This document shows positions 12,416 to 19,503 of a stretch of DNA of 41,100 nt, in pieces. Position numbers and translations under genes: made by a program. Each line of letters begins with the position of its first letter. The first letter of the stretch is position 1. The stretch comes from Amycolatopsis anabasis (GTDB taxonomy: Bacteria > Actinomycetota > Actinomycetes > Mycobacteriales > Pseudonocardiaceae): the NCBI RefSeq assembly GCF_009765355.1, contig NZ_VTHK01000070.1, positions 1-41,100 of the forward strand. The letters run 5' to 3'. A model generated the notes under the pieces. The model was not told the origin of the DNA. It worked only from the letters and a program-made list of their open reading frames with translations, and searched no databases.

Positions 12416-13194
12416 GCGGCCTCCGTGCCGAGGTACGCCCTGATGACCCCGGGATCGGCCTGCACCTCGTGGGGCGGGCCGTCCGCGATCCGCTTGCCGA
12501 AGTCGAGCACGGTGACCCGATCGGCGATCCCCATGACCAGCCCCATGTCGTGTTCCACCAGCAGGATCGAGATGCCCAGCTCGTCGCGGACCTCCCGGAT
12601 CGTGGTGGCCAGCTCCGCGGTCTCCGGCGCGTTCATCCCGGCCGCGGGTTCGTCCAGCAGCAGCAGTTTCGGCTCGACGGCCAGCGCCCGCGCGATGTCG
12701 ACGCGTTTCACCGCGCCGTACGGCAGCGCGCCGACGGGGGAGTGCACCAGGTGCCCGATCCCCAGGAAGTCGCAGATCTCGGCGGCCCGGGCGGCGTGCT
12801 TGCGTTCCTCGCGCACGGTCCACGGCAACCGCAGGCCGCAGGACAGGAAGCCGCCGCGGGTGAGCGCGTGCCGCCCGAGCAGCACGTTGTCCAGCACCGT
12901 CGAGGCGTGCGACAGCGCGGCGTTCTGGAACGCGCGGCCCACACCGAGCGCGGCCAGCCGGTGCGCGCGCAGCCCGGTCAGCTCGGTCGCACCGAGCAGC
13001 ACCCGCCCGGAATCGGCCCGGTACAGCCCGCTGATCACGTTGAAACAACTGGACTTCCCGGCCCCGTTCGGGCCGATCAGCGCGTGCAGCGATCCCGGGC
13101 GCACGGTGAACGAAACCCCGTCGAGCGCGTGGATCCCGCCGAAACTCAGGGTGATGCCGTCCACCCTGAGTTCCGGCACCGCGTCGGCGGTCAT
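12412..13194 (-). CDS. ABC transporter ATP-binding protein (LivG-like)
   Basis: 260 residues. Walker A GPNGAGKSS (Ser for the common Thr), a LivG-type signature LPYGAVKRVDIARAL in place of LSGGQ, Walker B LLLLDEPAAGMN and the switch His in VEHDMGLVM. The ATG at 13194 is preferred because it overlaps the livF stop by 4 bp (ATGA) with GAGGTGG just upstream; a GTG 9 nt earlier (13203) is an alternative. It forms the ATPase heterodimer with LivF and drives import by LivH/LivM. Confidence 0.94.
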   Translation of the reverse strand: MTADAVPELRVDGITLSFGGIHALDGVSFTVRPGSLHALIGPNGAGKSSCFNVISGLYRADSGRVLLGATELTGLRAHRLAALGVGRAFQNAALSHASTVLDNVLLGRHALTRGGFLSCGLRLPWTVREERKHAARAAEICDFLGIGHLVHSPVGALPYGAVKRVDIARALAVEPKLLLLDEPAAGMNAPETAELATTIREVRDELGISILLVEHDMGLVMGIADRVTVLDFGKRIADGPPHEVQADPGVIRAYLGTEAA

Positions 13195-14003
13195 CCCGCC
13201 CACCTCGACAGGCCGTGCGCCCGGGATCGGTGTACCTCGGCGAGGCGGGCCTCCTCCTCCGCGGTGGCCTGGGATTCCGCGTGCCCGCCCAGGTACAGGC
13301 GCTGCACTTCGGAACTTCCGGCCAGTTCGGCGGTCGTCCCGGCCAGGGCGACCCGGCCGACCTCGAACACCACCGCGTGATCGGCGACCCGCAGCGCCAT
13401 CACCGCGTTCTGCTCCACGAGCACGACCGCGGTGCCCTGAGCGTGAATCTCGGAGATGATGTCGCCGATGCGCTCCACCATCTTCGGCGCCAACCCCAGT
13501 GAAGGTTCGTCCAGCAGCAGCAGTTTCGGCCCGGACATCAGCGCCCGGCCGATCGCGAGCATTTGCTGTTCACCCCCAGAGAGCAGCCCCGCTCGCTGCT
13601 TGGCGCGTTCGGCCAGCACCGGGAACAACTCGTGCACCCGGCGTTTGGCCGCGGCGCGCCCGGTGGCCGAACGGGCGCCGATGCCGCCGGCACGCAGGTT
13701 CTCCTCGACGGTCATCCGCGCGAAGATCTGCCTGCCTTCCGGCACCCCGCCGACCCCGAGCCGGACGATGGCCGCCGGATCGAGCCGGGCGATCGACGTG
13801 CCGTCGTAGCGCACGTCGCCGCCGGACACCGCCCCGCGGTGCATCCGGAGCGTGCCGGAAATCGCGCGCAACAGGGTCGACTTCCCGGCCCCGTTGCTGC
13901 CCAGCACGGCCAGTACCCCGCCTTCGGGCACCTCCAGATCGATGCCGTGCAGGGCCGCGACCGAACGGCCGTAGCGGACGTGCAGATCCCGCACGCTCAA
14001 CAC
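13191..14003 (-). CDS. ABC transporter ATP-binding protein (LivF-like)
   Basis: 270 residues and first gene of the operon. Walker A GSNGAGKST, signature LSGGEQQML, Walker B LLLLDEPSLGLAP and switch His replaced in context by VLVEQNAVMAL, as is usual for LivF. The GTG at 14003 (MLSVRDLHVRYG) gives the standard N-terminus and has GGAG about 8 nt upstream; an earlier start at 14099 would add 32 residues of unlikely sequence. The C-terminus carries about 30 residues beyond the usual LivF end, Glu/Arg-rich (TAEEEARLAEVHRSRAHG), of unknown role. A CRP/GlxR-like palindrome lies 39 bp upstream. Confidence 0.93.
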   Translation of the reverse strand: MLSVRDLHVRYGRSVAALHGIDLEVPEGGVLAVLGSNGAGKSTLLRAISGTLRMHRGAVSGGDVRYDGTSIARLDPAAIVRLGVGGVPEGRQIFARMTVEENLRAGGIGARSATGRAAAKRRVHELFPVLAERAKQRAGLLSGGEQQMLAIGRALMSGPKLLLLDEPSLGLAPKMVERIGDIISEIHAQGTAVVLVEQNAVMALRVADHAVVFEVGRVALAGTTAELAGSSEVQRLYLGGHAESQATAEEEARLAEVHRSRAHGLSRWAG

Positions 14004-14041
14004 GGTCGTTCTCCGCGCTCGGCCAAGACGTCCTCCACTTG

Positions 14042-14057
14042 TGTGACATGAGTCACG
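14042..14057. promoter_or_regulatory. CRP/GlxR-like operator upstream of liv operon
   Basis: TGTGA-CATGAG-TCACG matches nine of the ten defined positions of the CRP-family consensus TGTGA-N6-TCACA. It sits 39 bp upstream of the livF GTG, where an activator or repressor would act on the operon promoter. Actinobacterial CRP homologues (GlxR/Crp) use this consensus, so catabolite or cAMP-linked control of the transporter/meta-cleavage operon is a reasonable inference. Confidence 0.55.
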
Positions 14058-14154
14058 CTCAGTGGCGGCAATCCTGAATCTGAACCGGACAAACGGCAAC
14101 CCCCACCTGGAGAGGTGCCAGAAAAGGTTAAGGCTCCGTGACCGATACGAACCG

Positions 14155-14168
14155 CGCTCAGTTGAGCG
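14155..14168. promoter_or_regulatory. Palindrome in livF/ABM divergent region
   Basis: CGCTCA-GT-TGAGCG, two perfect 6-nt arms with a 2-nt centre, 75 bp upstream of the ABM-family gene and 152 bp upstream of livF. Its position in a divergent promoter region suggests an operator, but no known consensus is recognised. Confidence 0.3.
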
Positions 14169-14242
14169 CCTTCCGTCAACATGTCGGCCCGCGCGGGGGC
14201 CGTTCGTCGTACGGATGATCCCCGAGAAGGAAGGAAGGCACC

Positions 14243-14536
14243 GTGACGCTGATCGTCGCCGGGAAGGTATACGTCAATCCGCCGGAGCGGGACCGGTTTG
14301 TCGAAGGGCACCGCTCGATCGTCGAGCAGGCGCGCGAGTATCCGGGCTGCCTGGACCTGTCGATCTCCCCGGACCCGCTCGATCCGGGCCGGGTGAACAT
14401 CTTCGAGTACTGGGAATCGAAGGAGCGGCTGGACGCCTGGCGCGCGATCTCGCCGCGGCCCTCGGTCGCCATCGGCATCGAGGACGACCAGGTGCTCAAG
14501 CACGAGATCGCCGCCTCCGGGCCGCCCTTCGACTGA
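14243..14536 (+). CDS. ABM-fold (antibiotic biosynthesis monooxygenase-like) protein
   Basis: 97 residues, GTG start with AAGGAAGG 5-6 nt upstream. The sequence follows the dimeric alpha-beta barrel ABM pattern: strand TLIVAGKVYVNP, helix ERDRFVEGHRSIVEQARE, strand CLDLSISPDPLDPGRVNIFEYWES and helix KERLDAWRAI. Family members include cofactor-free monooxygenases acting on quinol-like aromatics, YgiN-type quinol oxidases and haem-degrading enzymes; catalytic residues cannot be assigned here. It is divergent from the liv/meta-cleavage operon and shares its regulatory region, so a role in the same aromatic metabolism is possible. It ends 13 bp from the convergent regulator gene. Confidence 0.85.
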   Translation: MTLIVAGKVYVNPPERDRFVEGHRSIVEQAREYPGCLDLSISPDPLDPGRVNIFEYWESKERLDAWRAISPRPSVAIGIEDDQVLKHEIAASGPPFD

Positions 14537-14549
14537 CCCGGCCGCCCGC

Positions 14550-15170
14550 TCAGAGGAGTCCGGCCTCGCTGGCCTTGCCGATCGCCTCGACCCGGTTGCG
14601 CGCGCCGAGCTTGTGCAGCGCGGACTGCAGGTAGGTCTTGACCGTGTTGCGCGCCAGCCCGGTGGACTCGGCGATCTCCGGGTTCGTCTGGCCCTGCGCG
14701 GCGAACCGGAGCACCTCGTACTCCCGCCGGGTCAGGCCGCTGCGGGACAGCGCGTCGGACCGTTGCCCGGTGTCCGGCAAGATCCGCGGGTCGACCACCT
14801 TCTCGCCGCGCAGCACCCGCCGCAGCCCGGCGACCAGATCGGTCCCGGCGACGTCCTTGAGCAGGCATCCGTTCGCGCCCGCGTCGAGCGCGGCGACCAC
14901 GCCGAGGTGGTCACCGTGCGCGGTGAACACGACGATCCGCACCGCGGGCCGCACCTGCCGCAAACCGGCGATCACCTCGGGCGCGAGCATGTCCGGCAGC
15001 CGCAGGTCGAGCAGGATCAGATCGGGGTCGAGTTCGGCGACGCGCTGGATCGCGGTCCGGCCGGACTCGGCGGAGCCGACCAGTTTCAGCGAGGGATCCG
15101 AGCGCAGCAGCAGGGTGACGCCGTCGCGGACGACCGGGTGGTCGTCGACCACCATGACCTTGGTCGTCAT
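14550..15170 (-). CDS. NarL/FixJ-type response regulator
   Basis: 206 residues. N-terminal receiver domain with the acidic pair in VMVVDDH and phospho-acceptor Asp55 (LILLDLRLPD), then a C-terminal LuxR-type helix-turn-helix (LTRREYEVLRFAAQGQTNPEI, then NTVKTYLQSALHKLGARNR). The ATG at 15170 is preferred: it overlaps the kinase stop by 4 bp (ATGA) and has GAGG upstream, while the longer frame (15209) lacks support. It is the partner of the kinase encoded immediately before it. Likely targets are the neighbouring dehydrogenase or ABM/liv genes (inference from position only). Confidence 0.93.
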   Translation of the reverse strand: MTTKVMVVDDHPVVRDGVTLLLRSDPSLKLVGSAESGRTAIQRVAELDPDLILLDLRLPDMLAPEVIAGLRQVRPAVRIVVFTAHGDHLGVVAALDAGANGCLLKDVAGTDLVAGLRRVLRGEKVVDPRILPDTGQRSDALSRSGLTRREYEVLRFAAQGQTNPEIAESTGLARNTVKTYLQSALHKLGARNRVEAIGKASEAGLL

Positions 15171-16378
15171 GAGGAGGCGACTTCCGGCACCCAGGCACGC
15201 AGCGTGCACCCGTCGTCCTCGTCCCGGACCAGGCTGACCCGCCCGCCGAGCCGGGCCGCGCGTTCGGCGAGCGTGCGCAGGCCCATCCCGGTGCCCGGGG
15301 CGTCCTCGGCCGGCTTCCCGGTGCCGTCGTCGGCGACGACCACCTGCACTCCGTCCTCACTCGGCCCGACGCTGACCACCACGGAGAACGCCCGCGCGTG
15401 CTTCTCCACGTTGAGCAGGCCCTCCCGGACCGCGGCGACGAGCAGCGCGGTCCGCTCGGCGTCCAGCGGCCGCACCGGCGCGAGCTGGACGAACCGGGCC
15501 GGCACCCCGCACCGCGCCTCGAACGACCGGCAGTGCTCGGCGATCTCGACCGGCAGCGCGCGTTCCGGGCTGGATTCCGACAGCGCGAGCAGCGATTCGC
15601 GCAGCGCGCTCGAGGCCGCCGAGACATCGCCTTCCAGCCGTCGCAGCCGGGATTCCAGCGCCGGGTTGTCCTGGATGTCCTCGTGCAGGTTGCGCACCTG
15701 CACGCCGATGGAGAACAGCAGCGCGCCGACCGAATCGTGCAGCGCGCTCTGCATCCGCTGCCGCTCGGCGGACACCGCGTTCTCCCGGGTGGATTCGGCC
15801 ACCCCGGCCAGCCGCAGCGCGGTGGCCGCGTGCTCGGCGATGCCCTCGAGCGTCTGCACCGCGCTGTCCCCGAAGTTCGCGGTCTCCCGCATCGCCGCGT
15901 ATGCGATGGCGATGGTCTTCGCCTCGGGCCCGTCGCGGCTGATGATCGGCACCGCGACCATCGCGGACAGGCCCTCGCCGCGGACCTGCGCGTCGAACTG
16001 GTGCGTGATGGTCTTCGAGCTGACGTAGTCGGTGACCCGGACCGGTTCGCCGAGTGCGACCACCCGGCCGCCCACGCCCTGCCCCATCGGGACCCGCAGG
16101 TTCTGCAACGCGTTCGTCCGGTTGCCCGCGATCCAGCGGATCACGCCCCGGTTCTCCTCGTCGATCTCGGCCACGAAACCGGCGTTCACGCCGATGGAGT
16201 CGCGAATCAGGCGCGCGGTGCCGTGCAGCGCGGCCACCCGGTCGAGCGTGCCGAGCAGTCCCTCGCGCTCGCGCAGCAGCCGGTCGAGTGCGTTGCTCTG
16301 CTCGACGGCTCGTTCCGCCGCGACATTGTGCTCTGTCGCCACCGTCACACTTTGGCACACCCGGCGTGATCCGGACAT
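15167..16378 (-). CDS. GAF-domain sensor histidine kinase (soluble)
   Basis: About 403 residues with no membrane segment, so it senses a cytoplasmic signal. Order: short N-terminal helix (AVEQSNALDRLLREREGLLGTLDRV), a GAF domain (roughly 50-190, including MGQGVGGRVVALGEPVRVTDY), a HisKA_3 dimerisation helix with phospho-His about 214 (MQSALHDSVGALLF) and a HATPase_c domain (VVVADDGTGKPAEDAPGTGMGLRTLAERAARLGG). The start is uncertain: I use the ATG at 16378, but GTGs at 16348 and 16342 are possible and no site has a strong ribosome-binding sequence. Only 58 bp separate it from the divergent FAD/Fe-S dehydrogenase, which it may control. GAF ligands range from redox state to small organic molecules; none can be named. 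Confidence 0.9.
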   Translation of the reverse strand: MSGSRRVCQSVTVATEHNVAAERAVEQSNALDRLLREREGLLGTLDRVAALHGTARLIRDSIGVNAGFVAEIDEENRGVIRWIAGNRTNALQNLRVPMGQGVGGRVVALGEPVRVTDYVSSKTITHQFDAQVRGEGLSAMVAVPIISRDGPEAKTIAIAYAAMRETANFGDSAVQTLEGIAEHAATALRLAGVAESTRENAVSAERQRMQSALHDSVGALLFSIGVQVRNLHEDIQDNPALESRLRRLEGDVSAASSALRESLLALSESSPERALPVEIAEHCRSFEARCGVPARFVQLAPVRPLDAERTALLVAAVREGLLNVEKHARAFSVVVSVGPSEDGVQVVVADDGTGKPAEDAPGTGMGLRTLAERAARLGGRVSLVRDEDDGCTLRAWVPEVASS

Positions 16379-16436
16379 ACCCGTGTGGAGAGGCCCTGCC
16401 CCGGCGAAGTCTTGATCGGTTGTCTTCAATGGGAGG

Positions 16437-19283
16437 GTGCGCGATGAATTCCGGCAGCGGCTGACCGAGCGGATGAGCGGTGCGGTCGCCTTCGACGCCG
16501 GCACCCGGGCGTTGTACACGACCGACGCCTCGAACTACCGGCACGCCCCGCTCGGGGTGGTGCTGCCGAGGACCGTGGACGACGTGGTGGCCGCGGTGGC
16601 CACCTGCGCGGAGTTCGGCGTGCCGGTGATCGCCCGCGGCGGGGGCACCAGCGTGGCCGGGAACTCCTGCGGCCCGGGGCTGGTCCTGGACACCTCCCGC
16701 CATCTGGCCGGGGTGCGGGAGCTGGATCCGGTGGCGCGGACGGTCCGGGTCGCGCCGGGCACCGTGCTCGACGACCTGCAGGCCCTGGCCTTACCGCACG
16801 GCCTGCGGTACGGGCCGGACCCGTCGACGCACAGCCGCTGCACGATCGGCGGGATGATCGGGAACAACGCGTGCGGTTCGCATTCGGTCGCCTGGGGCCG
16901 GACCGCGGACACCGTCGACCAGCTCGAGGTGCTCCTCTACGACGGGACCCGGCTGACCGCCGGGCCGACCACACCGTCCGAAGTGGACGCTCGGGCGGCC
17001 CGGCCCGGCACCGAGGGCCGGGTGTACGCGGCGCTGCGCGATCTGGTGCGGGACAACCTGTCGCTGCTGCGCACCGAGCTGTCCACCTGGCCGCGCCGGG
17101 TTTCCGGGTACGGGCTGGAGCACCTGCTGCCGGAGAACGGTTTCGATCTGGCCAAGGCGCTGGTGGGCAGCGAGGGCACCTGCGTCACCGTGCTCGACGC
17201 GCGGCTGCGGCTGGCCGAGCTGCCGCGCCACCGCGTGCTGGCGGTGCTCGGCTTCGCCTCGGACATCGCGGCGGCCGACGCTGTTCCGGCGATCCTGCCG
17301 TGGTCGCCGCTCACGGTCGAGGGCGTGGACTCCGATCTCGTGGCGCTGCTCGGGACTTCGAGCGCCGCGGCCGACCTTCCGCCCGGCGGCGCCTGGCTCT
17401 TCGTGGAACTGGGCGGCGACGAACCCGCCGAGGCGGAGCAGCGCGCGCGGGACCTGGCCCGCGCGGTCGCCGACCACCTGACCGGGCATCTCGTGCTCGC
17501 CGATCCGGCCGCGCAGCGCCGGTTGTGGCGGATCCGGGAGGAGGGCGCCGGGCTGGCGACCAGGCTGGCCGACGGCTCGGAGGCGTGGCCCGGCTGGGAG
17601 GACGCGGCGGTCCCGCCCGAGCGGCTCGGCTCGTACCTGCGCGGATTCAAGGAGCTGATGGCCGAGCACGGGCGGCAGAGCGTGGTCTACGGCCACTACG
17701 GCGAGGGCTGCCTGCACATGCGGCTCGACTTCGATCTGCTGTCCGGACCCGGGCAGGCGGGGTTCCGGTCGTTCCTGGAGCAGGCCGCGGATCTGGTCGC
17801 CGCCCACGGTGGCTCGCTGTCCGGCGAGCACGGGGACGGGCAGGCCCGGTCCGAACTGCTGCCGCGGATGTACCGCCCGGAGATCCTGGACCTGTTCCGC
17901 CGGTTCAAGGCGATCTTCGATCCGGACGGGCGGATGAACCCCGGGATCCTGGTCGATCCCCGGCCGATCGACGCGGATCTGCGCGTCCGCCGGGCGCCCG
18001 AGGCGATCGAATCGGTGACCTTCCTCGGGTATCCGGAGGACCACGGCAGTTTCGGCGAGGCGATGCGCCGGTGCGTCGGCGTCGGCAAATGCCGCAACAC
18101 CACCGGTGGCGGTGTGATGTGCCCGAGTTATCGGGCGACCCGCGAGGAGAAGCATTCGACGCGGGGCCGCGCCCACCTGCTCGCCGAGATGATCAACGGC
18201 GAGCTGATCACCGACGGCTGGCGGTCCGAGGAGGTCCGCGAGGCGCTGGATCTCTGCCTGTCCTGCAAGGGCTGCCTGTCCGACTGTCCGGTGGATGTCG
18301 ACATGGCGACCTACAAGTCGGAGTTTTTCCACCAGCACTACCGCGGACGGTTGCGGCCCGCCGCGCACTATTCGATGGGGTGGCTGCCGTTGTGGCTGCG
18401 CCTGGCCGCGGTGGCCCCGGGCGCGGCGAACGCGGTCATGCGCCGCCCGCGGCTCGCGTCCCTGCTCAAACGTGCCGGGGGGATCGCGCCGGAACGCGCC
18501 TTGCCGGTGTTCGCGCCGAAGCCGTTCACGCGTTCGCGCGCGGATCTGCGGCGCTGGGGCGGGTCCGGCGGGAAACCCGTGTTGCTGTGGCCGGATTCCT
18601 TCAACAACTACTTCACCCCGGGGGTGCTGGAAGCGGCGACCGAGGTGCTCACCGCCGCGGGGTTCGACGTCGTCCTGCCGGATCGCGGCGTGTGCTGCGG
18701 GCTGACCTGGGTGTCGACCGGTCAGCTCGGCGTCGCCCGCCGGGTTTTGCGCCGCACGTTGTCGGTGCTGCGTCCCTATCTCGACGCGGGTTACCAGGTG
18801 GTCGGCCTGGAACCGAGTTGCACGGCTTTGTTCCGGGGTGATCTCGCGAGCCTGCTGCCCGGGGACCCGGCCGCGAAACTGCTCGCCGAGCGCACGCGAA
18901 CTTTTGCCGAACTGCTTGCCCATTCGCCATTGTCATTGCGCACACTCGGTATTGACGCCATCACTCAGGTGCACTGCCACCAACACGCGGTGCTCGGTTT
19001 CGCTGAGGACGAAAAACTGCTCGCGCAGGCCGGTATTCGAAACGTGACCCTGGATTCGGGGTGTTGCGGGCTGGCCGGCAACTTCGGCTTCGAACGCGGC
19101 CACTACGCGGTGTCCGTGGCCTGCGCCGAAGACCGCCTGCTACCGGCGATTCGCGAAGCCGCACCGGAAACTTTGGTCATCTCGGACGGTTTCAGCTGCC
19201 GCACCCAGATCGACCAGGAGTCGGCGCGTACGGCGGTTCATCTGGCGGAAGTCGTCCGGCGCGCCTTGCCTTGGAAAACGTGA
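16437..19283 (+). CDS. FAD/Fe-S 2-hydroxyacid dehydrogenase (D-lactate/D-2-hydroxyglutarate type, YdiJ-like)
   Basis: 948 residues, a fusion of a flavin and an iron-sulfur half. An N-terminal FAD_binding_4 domain has PVIARGGGTSVAGNSCGPGL at about 62-81. The FAD-linked oxidase C domain follows (SLSGEHGDGQARSELLPRMY). Then come two 4Fe-4S motifs: CVGVGKC...CPSYR from about 545 and CLSCKGCLSDCP at about 607. Two CCG domains close the protein (GVCCGLTW about 750, DSGCCGLAGNFG about 873). The architecture is that of enzymes oxidising D-lactate, glycolate or D-2-hydroxyglutarate and passing electrons to the quinone pool. The start is the GTG at 16437, the first possible one after an upstream stop at 16413-16415. 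GGGAGG lies too close for normal initiation, so an ATG at 16473 is an alternative. Substrate unresolved. Confidence 0.9.
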   Translation: MRDEFRQRLTERMSGAVAFDAGTRALYTTDASNYRHAPLGVVLPRTVDDVVAAVATCAEFGVPVIARGGGTSVAGNSCGPGLVLDTSRHLAGVRELDPVARTVRVAPGTVLDDLQALALPHGLRYGPDPSTHSRCTIGGMIGNNACGSHSVAWGRTADTVDQLEVLLYDGTRLTAGPTTPSEVDARAARPGTEGRVYAALRDLVRDNLSLLRTELSTWPRRVSGYGLEHLLPENGFDLAKALVGSEGTCVTVLDARLRLAELPRHRVLAVLGFASDIAAADAVPAILPWSPLTVEGVDSDLVALLGTSSAAADLPPGGAWLFVELGGDEPAEAEQRARDLARAVADHLTGHLVLADPAAQRRLWRIREEGAGLATRLADGSEAWPGWEDAAVPPERLGSYLRGFKELMAEHGRQSVVYGHYGEGCLHMRLDFDLLSGPGQAGFRSFLEQAADLVAAHGGSLSGEHGDGQARSELLPRMYRPEILDLFRRFKAIFDPDGRMNPGILVDPRPIDADLRVRRAPEAIESVTFLGYPEDHGSFGEAMRRCVGVGKCRNTTGGGVMCPSYRATREEKHSTRGRAHLLAEMINGELITDGWRSEEVREALDLCLSCKGCLSDCPVDVDMATYKSEFFHQHYRGRLRPAAHYSMGWLPLWLRLAAVAPGAANAVMRRPRLASLLKRAGGIAPERALPVFAPKPFTRSRADLRRWGGSGGKPVLLWPDSFNNYFTPGVLEAATEVLTAAGFDVVLPDRGVCCGLTWVSTGQLGVARRVLRRTLSVLRPYLDAGYQVVGLEPSCTALFRGDLASLLPGDPAAKLLAERTRTFAELLAHSPLSLRTLGIDAITQVHCHQHAVLGFAEDEKLLAQAGIRNVTLDSGCCGLAGNFGFERGHYAVSVACAEDRLLPAIREAAPETLVISDGFSCRTQIDQESARTAVHLAEVVRRALPWKT

Positions 19284-19307
19284 TCGCGCACACAGACGCG
19301 GATCTTA

Positions 19308-19337
19308 TTGGCACCGCCGATCACGCACCGCTACGAT
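19308..19337 (+). promoter_or_regulatory. Promoter for the DHA2 transporter
   Basis: TTGGCA (19308-19313), an 18-nt spacer and TACGAT (19332-19337), a good housekeeping match in actinobacterial terms. It leaves a leader of about 160 nt before the transporter ATG. Confidence 0.45.
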
Positions 19338-19395
19338 CGAAACCGTGATCACTCCTGCCCACGCTTCTGTCGTGTACTGAAGGACGTCGCTGGGG

Positions 19396-19427
19396 GCTGG
19401 CGGGGGAATTTCAGCCAGCGGATTTTT
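19396..19427 (+). promoter_or_regulatory. Possible attenuator hairpin in transporter leader
   Basis: GCTGGC (19396-19401) can pair with GCCAGC (19414-19419), and the stem is followed by GGATTTTT. A short stem plus T-run inside a leader of about 160 nt upstream of a drug-efflux gene resembles an attenuator. The 6-bp stem is short, so termination efficiency is doubtful. Confidence 0.3.
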
Positions 19428-19503
19428 CAGCGTGGTCGCACGCTGCCTTCGAAGAGCATCGGTGAACCGCCCGGGGGACCGGGCACCTGCGGGAACGGAA
19501 TTT

